The notes under the pieces are model-generated. The model did not search any database, was not told where the DNA came from, and saw only the letters and a list, made by a program, of their open reading frames with translations. A program made the translations under genes and the position numbers. This document shows positions 21,095 to 35,274 of a DNA stretch of 64,000 bases, piece after piece. The stretch is from Auricularia sp. M13 (lineage: Eukaryota > Basidiomycota > Agaricomycetes > Auriculariales > Auriculariaceae), in the NCBI GenBank assembly GCA_037042915.1, contig JAXOIZ010000014.1, forward strand, positions 1 through 64,000. Direction: 5' to 3'. Each line of letters begins with the position of its first letter. The first letter of the stretch is position 1.

Positions 21095-21826
21095 TCAATG
21101 TGAACAGGCCGCGCTCGCCGTCGCGGCCAGCGCTACGAGCCCCGTTCTCTCTCTCGGATGCGTGCATGCAAGAGAGGACAACGCTGGGTCCGTGCACCCC
21201 GCGAGCACGATATGTATGCGTAGCGACTCACCAATATACCGTTTCCCTCGCCATTCCGCGCCATCGCCGTCGTGCTGCAAAATGAGCTTGAGTAAAGTCT
21301 ACATGCGATAGGAAGGCCAAGGACGTACTATTGGTGAAAATGGTAGCGTGAACTTGGACCGCAAATTAATGCTGCCTGCGAGGGAAGTTGTCAGCCGCGA
21401 GCAGAACCCATCGCAATCACTAGTACTCACCTGTGACGGCCGAACGGTTGTCTTGTACACCAACAAATGTATGCCTGCCTGTAAAACGTCATTTGGCTGA
21501 AACGGACTGCGATCGGACACTCACAATCGAGTGTCGTGTGTTGGCGCTGTTCGGTGGTCGTGAGCATACTTACAGCCGGCGGACGACGCACAGCGCAGAA
21601 TGATGAACTCACGATCGGCGACGTTGAATGTGTCTGGTACAACAACGGGCACATACCGGGGGGTATTTCCGTCGTCATGAGCGCAGGCAGTCGGAACGCG
21701 ACAGGAAGACTCACGATGTCGCAACGAGAACGCTCGATCGACCCCACGTCGACAGCGCGGGTACGCGGCGAGCACGAGTCCAGTGGCCACGGACATCGAG
21801 GGCGCACTCGGAGTGCGCGAATGCAT
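21095..21826 (-). CDS. Predicted small multi-exon gene, copy 3
   Basis: Same exon pattern as at 12322-13053, shifted by 8773 bp. No difference was seen in the exons. Confidence 0.38.
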
Positions 21827-23914
21827 ACGTCGGTTCTGCGAGGTGGCGAGGAGAGAACGTGGGCGATGCGGAGGAGGGAGGTCGGGCTCGATGCTGCACC
21901 AGAGTCGCACGCACGCACCTTTTATACCGCTACAGCGCGGCCTCCCTTCCGATTGAATCCCGGAGGATGACTGTTTCACCTCGTACGAGCACCATGAATA
22001 ACTTGTTTGCGTTGCTGAAGCGAATCGGCGGTGCCGAGACCGGGCGGCGGAGGGTTGTGCGGCCTCGCGTCGCGATTCAGACCGATATTCTGCTCGTCCC
22101 GCTGCGTCCCCTGGAAATTTTCGTCTTGCACCAAATTTCAGTGGTTCAGGATCCAATTAGGCGCCCGTGGGTCAAGGTAGGGAGGAGTAGGTACCCCTAT
22201 ACCCTCTAGACTCCCAAAATCGCTCCTACTCACGGCCGCCGCGTTTCCGCGTCTCCACGCAGCTCTACCGCGCCATCTGATGCCTAACAAACCGGCGATT
22301 GATCTCCGTGAAACGAGAAGCCCAAAGAATAGAGCGGCATTGCGAGAAACCGCGTTTTCGTCGCTACAGCGCCGACCGCGTAGCTAGGCTCCCAGCCTCT
22401 TCTGCGGCGGATTTCTCATCGGAAAGCACTGCTCAGTCAGCGCTCATTGAGACGGCATGTGTCAGCACCGGTGAGGCCGCGAGGGTAGGCCGGTGTGTGC
22501 GAGTTCATGGGGCGTTGTTCTGGCTGAGCGGAGTTTGATCACGCGCGTTCTCGTCCCCCCGGGCCGAATTTCTCACCGAATTTCGACGCCTCCGCGGGAT
22601 ACTACCCTCAGCGATGCTATAAATAGAACATGGACTGTACATGAGTGCATATGTGAGAGGTAAATGTTCTGGAATGGGTACAAAGTTCGCGTTTTGCGCT
22701 CGCGGCGCTCAAGATTTCACCCTGTAAGAAGCGGCCTGGTCGCTCTCATGGACAATTCACATCGTATATTAGCCTCTCAGACTGTTATCGTTGACTGGCA
22801 TTTATCATGCCGCACAATCCGACTTCCCTGCCCTCGTGAGCTGGTCACCAGACGTGCATCTGCACTTGAGATAGAACTAGACAAAATGACTATTCAGAGA
22901 CCTTATATATGACGCATATCTCATTGTCCGGGATCTCAGCCGCCTCAGACGTCGCGTGTATGTTCAGTGCACTCATTCTGCAGCATACGACGCGGGATAG
23001 CGCGTTTTGAACGGCTGAGGCTCCTCAGCCCCGTTCGCATGCATATTTTGCATGCCGCTCGGAATCCGAGGAGGTTCGGCAGGGGTGTTCGTGCTGTGCA
23101 TACCCAGATTGGAGCTACATCGCGCGACGATATTCCCGTGAGAACCTCAGGTTCATGTGTCACAGAAATGCTGTGAGATTATACAGACGATGTTGGGCAA
23201 CTGCTGTGGCTGAATTCACTCGGCAAAATGGAATGGTTTGATGGTGGCAACGAAACACCGGATGACCAAGGCCGGACTTGCGCCAAAAATTTCGTCAACT
23301 CCGCCCCGTGCCTTTCTTCTCCAGACCAGTGATAAGTATCCCAGGTCCATTCTCACCCAATTCTCTGCACCATATTCCCCCTGCGCTCACTACGCTCGAC
23401 AGACGTGCTGCGCAGCTGCCGTCGGCCATGTTGGCGAACCTCTGCGTGCAGCTTACTCTGGTGGTGCGCTCTGCCATCTGCTCTCGGAGTCGCTTTGCTC
23501 ATTGTGCCCAGGAGATACACGTCACGTGACTCGCACATCCCGCAATTCGGCCTCCAGTCTCCGCACAGGCAGCGGCAACAGGATCGCTACCAGACCACTG
23601 TCACGGGAGGTTGAGCTCAATAGTGCGTTCTATACGTCCATATGTCGCGTCTCCGAAAGTTTGCTCATGTTTGCCACCAGCCTCTTCCTCGAGCTCCCAG
23701 CATCACTGCCTCAAATCCACAGACCGACAGGCTCAATGCAACACGCAACCGATCTGACGGCGTTTTTTGTGCGGGCTATGCGCAGCCGTCCGCACAACAC
23801 GCGTTTCTGTCTCTGATGGCCGGTGTCGCTGCACGCGCTCGAATACCTCGGTGAGTGCTTCAGTCGTCATTTGTGCAGTCTGCAGTCGTGTCTGACAATC
23901 TCGATTAGCCTGAA

Positions 23915-24529
23915 ATGCAGTTCGGCTTTGAACACTCTCCGGCGACCTTGAAAAGCATCGCTGCAGCTTTCCCTTCGGAGACGGGGAAATCGGCCTTGCA
24001 GCCCGCCGTCGCATGCCAAATCTGCGCTCTCGCCACGGCACACCCTGTCGGTTTAACCTCCATGATTCTGTGAGTGCAAACCGCCATCCTCCGTAGATAT
24101 GGAATCTGCAACTGACGTGATCTCTTTGCAGAAAACGAATCGATTCGGGTCCCAAGCCGGCGACGTCGACAGCGCCGTGGGCCTCATGTTTCGCAAGACG
24201 TGTTTCTTGTGGTGAGTACATCGAACATCGTCTCTTCGCAGATATGGAATCTGCAGCTAACGTGTTTGACCTTTTGATTGGCAGGAATTGCTGTGCGAGT
24301 CCGCGTACCCTCTGCCAATGTCGCCAACCATCCCGACCACAGCGCAGCGGGACAAATTACCGGTTTCCTGGCATCAAAATGGCGCTCATGCTCGATCTCA
24401 TCCACGAGGCGCATACCCTCGACGCGGAACCGGCGCCTGTCGCCGGCGAGCGACGTTATTCCCCATCGCCGTCGGCAACACAACTCATCCGTTCTGCGGC
24501 AAAATTGGCCCCAGGTATCGCGCACATGA
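23915..24529 (+). CDS. Candidate spliced gene, copy 3
   Basis: Counterpart of 15143-15757 with the same splice sites. Confidence 0.33.
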
Positions 24530-26418
24530 CGGAGTCACTCTGGTGAAATGGTACGTCGCGCTGCCGCGGTTTCGTTCCTCGATTTTCGATCCTTTGTTGC
24601 TCACCTTCCGATCAACAGCTGGCTGCTGAACTCGACCTCAGTCTATCGACCTGGAAATGCGACATCTGGTTGCAACTGACACCAGGAAACATGGTGCGGG
24701 CTGTGCTGCGCGTGGGCTCCGTCCGCGGTTGCTGGCGCGGCGTTCGTTGCCACTTGCTTCCCGTCGCCCTCGCCGCCGTCGGAATCGGACACGGCGTTAC
24801 ACGCTAGACGCGGCCTCGTGGATTATGCTCGTTTCATGGGTATTCTGCTACGGAGGACAGGTGCTGAGGTGCGTCCTCGTCTCGCAGTTCCCCAATTCGT
24901 TTCTTACTCCTCGCCCACCGCTAGCCACAGAATCGCGCCAGTCCTCGTCCAATCAGCACACACTCTCGGAGGCGGGTGAGCATCTGTGCTATCGATTACC
25001 ACGTCCAGCGTTCCGCTGGAGCGCTCGCTCTACGGCCGCTGGTGCTCGATTTTCCGTCCGCCGTGCTTCCCATCACCCAGACCGCCTCGGAACCGGACCT
25101 CGTCCGTTCCGCGCAAGACTCGGGCTCGGACATGGCCACGATGGAAGGACTCTGCAGCGCGAACGGAGTGCGGTGAGGGTGCGTGCTCGTCTCGGAAAGC
25201 GCGTTTTTGCTGATCGCGCCATCACCAGCCGCACCTCGGGCCCTCCTCTCGACCGATGCGCGCCAGCGCGTGCGTACCAGCGCGGATACGGGCTGCGGCT
25301 CAGCCCATCAAAAATCACGCGCCGAGGCCACTTCCTGGGACGCGAATCGCAAGATTCGTTCGCGCGCGCCCGGCCGAGACGCGGAAACTGCGTTCGTTCG
25401 GCGTCGTCCGTTTGCCACCAAATCGCGGGCCATGATTCGACTTGCACGCAGTACCCATGGCCCCCAGTCGCTAGCACCGGCGCTTGGAACTGGCGCGCGA
25501 ATCGACGGATTTGGTCCGGCGCGCCCAGACTCGGTCGACATCAACCTCGGCCGTTCCGCCTGAGGATCGGGCTCGCGGTTCTGCTCGACACTGGGAGTCT
25601 GCAGCGCGAGTTGCATGCCATGACGGTGCGTGGTTGACTCGCAATTCGCGTTTTGCTGCTGACGTCCCCAGCACCGCCGTGTGCATCTCCAGGTCATTCC
25701 CCCGGCCCCCGTGTGCGGCATCTGGCGCGCATGGACGCACAGACCCACCGAGTCAACGCTCGAGGACGGGCGCTTCTTCCTCGGGCGGGAATCGCGAGAT
25801 TCAGTTGGTCGCGCACGTCCAAAACGCAAAACTTGCGTTCCGGCGACCTCGCCCGAATCTCCCCAAATTCTGGCGCTGAGTCGGGGTAAATGTCAGCACT
25901 CATGAGCTGTGAGCTCTCGCGCCGGCGCTTCGTATTCCCGCGGGAATCGACGATTTTGGTCGCGGACGAGCCGAACGCAAAACTCGGTTTTCCTCGACCT
26001 CGGCCGTTCCGCGTGAGAGTCGGCACCGTGGCTCGAGTGCATAAAATGCGCCTGAGGACCGATTTTTGGCTGCGTGCGGCCCTGAACTGCGTCGCGCACG
26101 GACGATTTTGTTCGCGTTTTGGCCGTTCCGTCCTCTTCTCGCTCGTTCCCGCGGTCCTGTATGCATTTTGACACGTAATACACAGTATTGAACACATCCC
26201 TGAGCCCGAATCGAACCGTTCACAGCAGGCATGCCGTACTCTCACAGCAAGCACGCCGCACTCTCACCCCCACAACGCCCATTCCCCGTCTCCCGCCCCT
26301 CTCGCGTAGATAGGTCCTACCTCCCGCAAAGTCCTCCCATTCACTCCCCAAGCACCAATCACAGGCCAAGAAAGTTAAAGACTTACTGAACTCTCCTCGA
26401 CTTCACTCTTTTCAGCGT

Positions 26419-28122
26419 CTACGCACTCCGCCCGTCCCAAGGGCCCGGCGAAATGAGGTGGCGGCGCAGTGGCAGTAAACCGTGTTGTATTGCTCGCAAA
26501 GATAACGATCTATGTACACAACCGCAGCGCCACGCATCGGGCTTAATCGACGCCGTCAGCAGGTCGCCCAGCGTCCACGCCGTCGTGTCGCGCACGTGAA
26601 TGTCCGGGTCGCGAATCATGTCAATCATAATGGGCAGCGCCTGCTGGACGAGCGGCGCGAGAGCCGCGGGATCAGGGCCGTCAAGAATCGAGCCGAACGC
26701 CATGACGGCCGCCTCGCGGAAGTGCCAGTCGGGGTTCTTGATGTTGACCTCGATGAACGGCAGCGCCTGCTGGACGATCGCGTCGCCCACGGCCTGCGCG
26801 AGCAGACCCAAACACGTGCCAGCGGCCATCGAGACGTTCCACTCGTCCTCGTCCGCGTCCTCCTCTTGGCGCGTGAGCAACTGCAGGATGACGGGCATGA
26901 TCTCGGGCAGGGCGATTTTGGCAAAATATTTGCTCTCGTTCTCCGGCTGCTCGCCGTACTCGGCGGCCTCCGCCTCCTCGATAGCGAGGTCGATCTCCTC
27001 CTCGCACACCGTCGACCAGAACTCGACGGCCTGCAGCGCGACGGCCTCCTCCGGGTTCTTCATCCCGAGCACGGTGAGGCCGAAGAGCGCCCGCTCCATG
27101 TAGAAGCTCATCTTGTCGTAGTACAGGCCCATTATGCGCACCAGGCATTCGAACGCGGCGACCTGCACGGGCACGGACGGGTTCTGCGTCGCCTCGCAGA
27201 CGACCTGCATGATGTAGTTGCGCTCGCCCTGCGCGAGTCAGCGGACGCGTCATCTCGCTTGCTCGGGACCGACTGACCTCGCGTTCAAAGTTCTCGCGCA
27301 CAAACTCCAGCGAGTTGTAGAGCGCATTGATCGCGGCGAGCTGAACGTCTGGCGACGGCTCGTCCTTGCGCGCGCCGTGTACGACGGCGGTGAGGATCTC
27401 GTTTGCGCGCATGGCGAGCACCTCCGGCCGCTGCCACCAAATCAGCGCCGAAAACCAAAAGAAAAAACCAAGGAAAAAACGCACGATGGTCTCGCAGATG
27501 TAGCCGATCGTCTGGAGGGCGGCGACGCGCAGGTTGGCGTTGGAGGGGTCATTGACGTAGCCGAGCAGGCCCTGGATGAGCTCGGGCCACTGGTGATGCG
27601 GCAGCTCGACGGCGGCGATGGCGGCGATGACCTGGGCAGAAACGCCCGCCGCGCGCGTGGGCGACGAGAGCGTCTGCAGGACCTGCTGTTTGACCTGGTT
27701 TTTGGTGTCGGCCGGGAGGTTGAGCCAGCGGGCCTCGTAGTCTTGCTGCCGTTGCACGTCCTGTCCGCGGAACTGAGTATACTGCGGTTACTGGCACAAG
27801 ATAATAGACTCACCCTTGCTGTCAGAGCGTTCTTGAGCGCGATACCGGCGGCGTTCCTCGTCAACATTTCGGCAGACTCTTTGGCGAGCTCCTGGGCGAG
27901 CAGCACCATGTACACGGGCTGCGGCGGGCATCAGTACTGACCAGGCCGTGGCGCAGACGCTGATTGGGACGCACGTAGTTGGTGGCCGCTGCGTGCTCTA
28001 AGGCGGCGGTGGCATTCTGACGCGTCGCGGCGTCTGGCAGATAGGTTAGTATTAACCGACGCGCTCTATACGGCGCACTCGCCAGTGGCCAGCGAGTCTG
28101 AAAGGAGACTGGCGACGTTCAT
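26419..28122 (-). CDS. kap95: Truncated importin-beta (Kap95), copy 4
   Basis: Same structure shifted by 17544 bp from the copy at 8875-10578. The exons and all five introns keep their lengths. Confidence 0.92.
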
Positions 28123-29624
28123 CCTGCAGCTCGTGCCTGGAGAATGGGAGGGAGAGAAAGTGTGGCTCTGTTTTCCCGGTCCGCTCGCTTTTTCCCTCGC
28201 GTCCAAAGAACAACCTCGACTATGGACAAGGCAAGCAAAACTGTCCTTCCTTCCTGTTTTTTTCTTAATCTCGCCAGGCAAGAGGAGGTGCGCGTGGCGG
28301 TGGCGGCCACCCGGCTGCTCGCGATAAGACTCGAACTTCCACTCTCGCGGGTGGTTCTTTGGCCGCGGACGCCGAAGGCGGCCGCCACGTGCTCGTCTTG
28401 CCTGGTCGACGGTTTTGGCGCCGGCTTGCTCGCTGCCACGACCGCCGTGCGCGCTGGGCGTTAGTCCCCTACTGCCGCGGCGTTCGTGGCTGCTGCTGCT
28501 GCTGTGCACGTCAACGCTCGGTGCAGCGTCAAAGCAATTACTAGGTAATTAACAAGCAGCTCGCAGTCGGCAGCCGTCGAGAAAGCTCGCGCCCAACTCG
28601 CGCTGCCGTGACCCCAGTTGGTCTCTATGCATCCAGCGACGTCGCGCTTGCATCCCGCTTTGCGCTCGCAGTCGCATACACCGCGCGCTTGCAAGACGCT
28701 ACCTGCCATTCATCCAGATCCCCACGCTCGCCGACGTTGCCAACGTACTCGAATTCACTTGCCATCGTCGCGTCAAAGACATTACTACCAGCCAAGTATT
28801 GGCGATGACTCTGCGAACGTCGTCAACTAAGCTCGAACGTCGGCTCACAAGGAATGGTCGCATGCATCTCACAGTCGCATACACCGCGCGCTTGCAAGAC
28901 GCTGCCTGCCATCGTCGCGTCAAAGACATTGCTACCAGGTAAGTATTTGCGACAGCTCTGCTCACGTCGTCATCGCCCGCCCGAGTAACGGTGTCGATCG
29001 TGAGTTTTCATTGTCGACTAAAAGTCAAACAAACTCACCGAACGCGTCAGTTTTCAGGACAATTCGACGGCTCAGCGTTGCCAAGACCGCGTCGAGCAGC
29101 GTTGCAAAGTCCGCGTCTAGCAACGTTGCAAACAGCTGCCCCTCGTCGCTGCCGATCGTGAGTTTTACTTTCTTGAACTTGAAGCCCTCTTACATCATCA
29201 TCAGCTCTTGGATCGCACTCAGGATTCACTCGCGGGCACGCGCCGTCCATGATAAGCTATGTATGCCTCTTTCCTATCCCTGACTTTGTACGCTGACTTC
29301 ATTCAGGACACGACTTTTGCCGATCGAGGACGAGTCCAGCGATGCCCACGGCTCGTCCATCGCGTGTGTTTTTATTTGCACGCAGCCAAACCTGACGATC
29401 GGACGCTCAGATTATACAAAGCACCCGCGACGACGCAGACGGTGACGCGCGCCGCGCTCGAGCCGCGTGGGCGAGCAGACGACGAGGAGCTGCCGATAGG
29501 ACGCAAATCAGGCGCCAGAGCGCAGCTCGCGACTCGGGGCGTTCAGCTCGTCGTCAGCGGCATGCGCAGTCGCGGCCTGCGCGTGCCAGCTAGAGAGGAC
29601 GGCGCTCGCGTCACGCACTCCGTG

Positions 29625-29693
29625 CCCACGGCTCGCGCGGTGCCGTTCTAGGTCTGTCGCGTGTGTTTTTATTTGCACGCAGCCAATTCTGTG
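29625..29693. repeat. 69-bp insertion private to copy 4
   Basis: Absent from all other units. It re-uses two blocks found about 280 bp upstream at 29344-29388 (GCCCACGGCTCG, then TCGCGTGTG through GCAGCCAA), with the 4 bp between them replaced by about 21 unrelated bases. It introduces a stop into the overlapping plus-strand frame. Confidence 0.85.
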
Positions 29694-29936
29694 CTCGCGG
29701 CGCAGAACGTCCAGTTCGATGCAAACAGGCTCGCGGCCTTCGCCCCAAGCGCCGTTCTCTCTTGCGTGCGCGCCAGCGAGAGAGGACAGCGCTCGGGTCG
29801 CCCACTCCGTGATCGCGAGGCGGAGCGTCTGGTTCGGTGCGAACAGGCTGCGCGCCGCAAGCACCGTCCTCTCGCGCGCACGCACCAGCGAGAGGGAGGA
29901 CGGTGCTCGGGTCGCGCGCGATGCGGAGCGTCCGGT

Positions 29937-30668
29937 TCAATGTGAACAGGCCGCGCTCGCCGTCGCGGCCAGCGCTACGAGCCCCGTTCTCTCTCTCGGA
30001 TGCGTGCATGCAAGAGAGGACAACGCTGGGTCCGTGCACCCCGCGAGCACGATATGTATGCGTAGCGACTCACCAATATACCGTTTCCCTCGCCATTCCG
30101 CGCCATCGCCGTCGTGCTGCAAAATGAGCTTGAGTAAAGTCTACATGCGATAGGAAGGCCAAGGACGTACTATTGGTGAAAATGGTAGCGTGAACTTGGA
30201 CCGCAAATTAATGCTGCCTGCGAGGGAAGTTGTCAGCCGCGAGCAGAACCCATCGCAATCACTAGTACTCACCTGTGACGGCCGAACGGTTGTCTTGTAC
30301 ACCAACAAATGTATGCCTGCCTGTAAAACGTCATTTGGCTGAAACGGACTGCGATCGGACACTCACAATCGAGTGTCGTGTGTTGGCGCTGTTCGGTGGT
30401 CGTGAGCATACTTACAGCCGGCGGACGACGCACAGCGCAGAATGATGAACTCACGATCGGCGACGTTGAATGTGTCTGGTACAACAACGGGCACATACCG
30501 GGGGGTATTTCCGTCGTCATGAGCGCAGGCAGTCGGAACGCGACAGGAAGACTCACGATGTCGCAACGAGAACGCTCGATCGACCCCACGTCGACAGCGC
30601 GGGTACGCGGCGAGCACGAGTCCAGTGGCCACGGACATCGAGGGCGCACTCGGAGTGCGCGAATGCAT
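29937..30668 (-). CDS. Predicted small multi-exon gene, copy 4
   Basis: Same exon pattern shifted by 17615 bp. The 69-bp insertion of this unit lies beyond its 3' end. Confidence 0.38.
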
Positions 30669-32202
30669 ACGTCGGTTCTGCGAGGTGGCGAGGAGAGAAC
30701 GTGGGCGATGCGGAGGAGGGAGGTCGGGCTCGATGCTGCACCAGAGTCGCACGCACGCACCTTTTATACCGCTACAGCGCGGCCTCCCTTCCGATTGAAT
30801 CCCGGAGGATGACTGTTTCACCTCGTACGAGCACCATGAATAACTTGTTTGCGTTGCTGAAGCGAATCGGCGGTGCCGAGACCGGGCGGCGGAGGGTTGT
30901 GCGGCCTCGCGTCGCGATTCAGACCGATATTCTGCTCGTCCCGCTGCGTCCCCTGGAAATTTTCGTCTTGCACCAAATTTCAGTGGTTCAGGATCCAATT
31001 AGGCGCCCGTGGGTCAAGGTAGGGAGGGAGTAGGTACCCCTATACCCTCTAGACTCCCAAAATCGCTCCTACTCACGGCCGCCGCGTTTCCGCGTCTCCA
31101 CGCAGCTCTACCGCGCCATCTGATGCCTAACAAACCGGCGATTGATCTCCGTGAAACGAGAAGCCCAAAGAATAGAGCGGCATTGCGAGAAACCGCGTTT
31201 TCGTCGCTACAGCGCCGACCGCGTAGCTAGGCTCCCAGCCTCTTCTGCGGCGGATTTCTCATCGGAAAGCACTGCTCAGTCAGCGCTCATTGAGACGGCA
31301 TGTGTCAGCACCGGTGAGGCCGCGAGGGTAGGCCGGTGTGTGCGAGTTCATGGGGCGTTGTTCTGGCTGAGCGGAGTTTGATCACGCGCGTTCTCGTCCC
31401 CCCGGGCCGAATTTCTCACCGAATTTCGACGCCTCCGCGGGATACTACCCTCAGCGATGCTATAAATAGAACATGGACTGTACATGAGTGCATATGTGAG
31501 AGGTAAATGTTCTGGAATGGGTACAAAGTTCGCGTTTTGCGCTCGCGGCGCTCAAGATTTCACCCTGTAAGAAGCGGCCTGGTCGCTCTCATGGACAATT
31601 CACATCGTATATTAGCCTCTCAGACTGTTATCGTTGACTGGCATTTATCATGCCGCACAATCCGACTTCCCTGCCCTCGTGAGCTGGTCACCAGACGTGC
31701 ATCTGCACTTGAGATAGAACTAGACAAAATGACTATTCAGAGACCTTATATATGACGCATATCTCATTGTCCGGGATCTCAGCCGCCTCAGACGTCGCGT
31801 GTATGTTCAGTGCACTCATTCTGCAGCATACGACGCGGGATAGCGCGTTTTGAACGGCTGAGGCTCCTCAGCCCCGTTCGCATGCATATTTTGCATGCCG
31901 CTCGGAATCCGAGGAGGTTCGGCAGGGGTGTTCGTGCTGTGCATACCCAGATTGGAGCTACATCGCGCGACGATATTCCCGTGAGAACCTCAGGTTCATG
32001 TGTCACAGAAATGCTGTGAGATTATACAGACGATGTTGGGCAACTGCTGTGGCTGAATTCACTCGGCAAAATGGAATGGTTTGATGGTGGCAACGAAACA
32101 CCGGATGACCAAGGCCGGACTTGCGCCAAAAATTTCGTCAACTCCGCCCCGTGCCTTTCTTCTCCAGACCAGTGATAAGTATCCCAGGTCCATTCTCACC
32201 CA

Positions 32203-32228
32203 ATTCTCTCACCCAATTCTCTGCACCA
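32203..32228. repeat. 13-bp tandem duplication private to copy 4
   Basis: TCACCCAATTCTC is present twice in a row. All other units have one. Confidence 0.85.
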
Positions 32229-32770
32229 TATTCCCCCTGCGCTCACTACGCTCGACAGACGTGCTGCGCAGCTGCCGTCGGCCATGTTGGCGAACCTCTG
32301 CGTGCAGCTTACTCTGGTGGTGCGCTCTGCCATCTGCTCTCGGAGTCGCTTTGCTCATTGTGCCCAGGAGATACACGTCACGTGACTCGCACATCCCGCA
32401 ATTCGGCCTCCAGTCTCCGCACAGGCAGCGGCAACAGGATCGCTACCAGACCACTGTCACGGGAGGTTGAGCTCAATAGTGCGTTCTATACGTCCATATG
32501 TCGCGTCTCCGAAAGTTTGCTCATGTTTGCCACCAGCCTCTTCCTCGAGCTCCCAGCATCACTGCCTCAAATCCACAGACCGACAGGCTCAATGCAACAC
32601 GCAACCGATCTGACGGCGTTTTTTGTGCGGGCTATGCGCAGCCGTCCGCACAACACGCGTTTCTGTCTCTGATGGCCGGTGTCGCTGCACGCGCTCGAAT
32701 ACCTCGGTGAGTGCTTCAGTCGTCATTTGTGCAGTCTGCAGTCGTGTCTGACAATCTCGATTAGCCTGAA

Positions 32771-33385
32771 ATGCAGTTCGGCTTTGAACACTCTCCGGCG
32801 ACCTTGAAAAGCATCGCTGCAGCTTTCCCTTCGGAGACGGGGAAATCGGCCTTGCAGCCCGCCGTCGCATGCCAAATCTGCGCTCTCGCCACGGCACACC
32901 CTGTCGGTTTAACCTCCATGATTCTGTGAGTGCAAACCGCCATCCTCCGTAGATATGGAATCTGCAACTGACGTGATCTCTTTGCAGAAAACGAATCGAT
33001 TCGGGTCCCAAGCCGGCGACGTCGACAGCGCCGTGGGCCTCATGTTTCGCAAGACGTGTTTCTTGTGGTGAGTACATCGAACATCGTCTCTTCGCAGATA
33101 TGGAATCTGCAGCTAACGTGTTTGACCTTTTGATTGGCAGGAATTGCTGTGCGAGTCCGCGTACCCTCTGCCAATGTCGCCAACCATCCCGACCACAGCG
33201 CAGCGGGACAAATTACCGGTTTCCTGGCATCAAAATGGCGCTCATGCTCGATCTCATCCACGAGGCGCATACCCTCGACGCGGAACCGGCGCCTGTCGCC
33301 GGCGAGCGACGTTATTCCCCATCGCCGTCGGCAACACAACTCATCCGTTCTGCGGCAAAATTGGCCCCAGGTATCGCGCACATGA
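32771..33385 (+). CDS. Candidate spliced gene, copy 4
   Basis: Counterpart of 15143-15757. The 13-bp duplication of this unit is about 550 bp upstream and does not touch it. Confidence 0.33.
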
Positions 33386-35274
33386 CGGAGTCACTCTGGT
33401 GAAATGGTACGTCGCGCTGCCGCGGTTTCGTTCCTCGATTTTCGATCCTTTGTTGCTCACCTTCCGATCAACAGCTGGCTGCTGAACTCGACCTCAGTCT
33501 ATCGACCTGGAAATGCGACATCTGGTTGCAACTGACACCAGGAAACATGGTGCGGGCTGTGCTGCGCGTGGGCTCCGTCCGCGGTTGCTGGCGCGGCGTT
33601 CGTTGCCACTTGCTTCCCGTCGCCCTCGCCGCCGTCGGAATCGGACACGGCGTTACACGCTAGACGCGGCCTCGTGGATTATGCTCGTTTCATGGGTATT
33701 CTGCTACGGAGGACAGGTGCTGAGGTGCGTCCTCGTCTCGCAGTTCCCCAATTCGTTTCTTACTCCTCGCCCACCGCTAGCCACAGAATCGCGCCAGTCC
33801 TCGTCCAATCAGCACACACTCTCGGAGGCGGGTGAGCATCTGTGCTATCGATTACCACGTCCAGCGTTCCGCTGGAGCGCTCGCTCTACGGCCGCTGGTG
33901 CTCGATTTTCCGTCCGCCGTGCTTCCCATCACCCAGACCGCCTCGGAACCGGACCTCGTCCGTTCCGCGCAAGACTCGGGCTCGGACATGGCCACGATGG
34001 AAGGACTCTGCAGCGCGAACGGAGTGCGGTGAGGGTGCGTGCTCGTCTCGGAAAGCGCGTTTTTGCTGATCGCGCCATCACCAGCCGCACCTCGGGCCCT
34101 CCTCTCGACCGATGCGCGCCAGCGCGTGCGTACCAGCGCGGATACGGGCTGCGGCTCAGCCCATCAAAAATCACGCGCCGAGGCCACTTCCTGGGACGCG
34201 AATCGCAAGATTCGTTCGCGCGCGCCCGGCCGAGACGCGGAAACTGCGTTCGTTCGGCGTCGTCCGTTTGCCACCAAATCGCGGGCCATGATTCGACTTG
34301 CACGCAGTACCCATGGCCCCCAGTCGCTAGCACCGGCGCTTGGAACTGGCGCGCGAATCGACGGATTTGGTCCGGCGCGCCCAGACTCGGTCGACATCAA
34401 CCTCGGCCGTTCCGCCTGAGGATCGGGCTCGCGGTTCTGCTCGACACTGGGAGTCTGCAGCGCGAGTTGCATGCCATGACGGTGCGTGGTTGACTCGCAA
34501 TTCGCGTTTTGCTGCTGACGTCCCCAGCACCGCCGTGTGCATCTCCAGGTCATTCCCCCGGCCCCCGTGTGCGGCATCTGGCGCGCATGGACGCACAGAC
34601 CCACCGAGTCAACGCTCGAGGACGGGCGCTTCTTCCTCGGGCGGGAATCGCGAGATTCAGTTGGTCGCGCACGTCCAAAACGCAAAACTTGCGTTCCGGC
34701 GACCTCGCCCGAATCTCCCCAAATTCTGGCGCTGAGTCGGGGTAAATGTCAGCACTCATGAGCTGTGAGCTCTCGCGCCGGCGCTTCGTATTCCCGCGGG
34801 AATCGACGATTTTGGTCGCGGACGAGCCGAACGCAAAACTCGGTTTTCCTCGACCTCGGCCGTTCCGCGTGAGAGTCGGCACCGTGGCTCGAGTGCATAA
34901 AATGCGCCTGAGGACCGATTTTTGGCTGCGTGCGGCCCTGAACTGCGTCGCGCACGGACGATTTTGTTCGCGTTTTGGCCGTTCCGTCCTCTTCTCGCTC
35001 GTTCCCGCGGTCCTGTATGCATTTTGACACGTAATACACAGTATTGAACACATCCCTGAGCCCGAATCGAACCGTTCACAGCAGGCATGCCGTACTCTCA
35101 CAGCAAGCACGCCGCACTCTCACCCCCACAACGCCCATTCCCCGTCTCCCGCCCCTCTCGCGTAGATAGGTCCTACCTCCCGCAAAGTCCTCCCATTCAC
35201 TCCCCAAGCACCAATCACAGGCCAAGAAAGTTAAAGACTTACTGAACTCTCCTCGACTTCACTCTTTTCAGCGT

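Larger units (their letters stand above)
17768..26539. repeat. Tandem unit, copy 3 (8772 bp)
   Basis: Head-to-tail repeat of copy 2. Private or shared variants seen by eye are eight T instead of seven near 19486 (shared with copy 7), a 2-bp loss near 20127, and one G fewer in the GGAGGGAG motif near 22183 (shared with copies 6 and 7). Confidence 0.97.
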
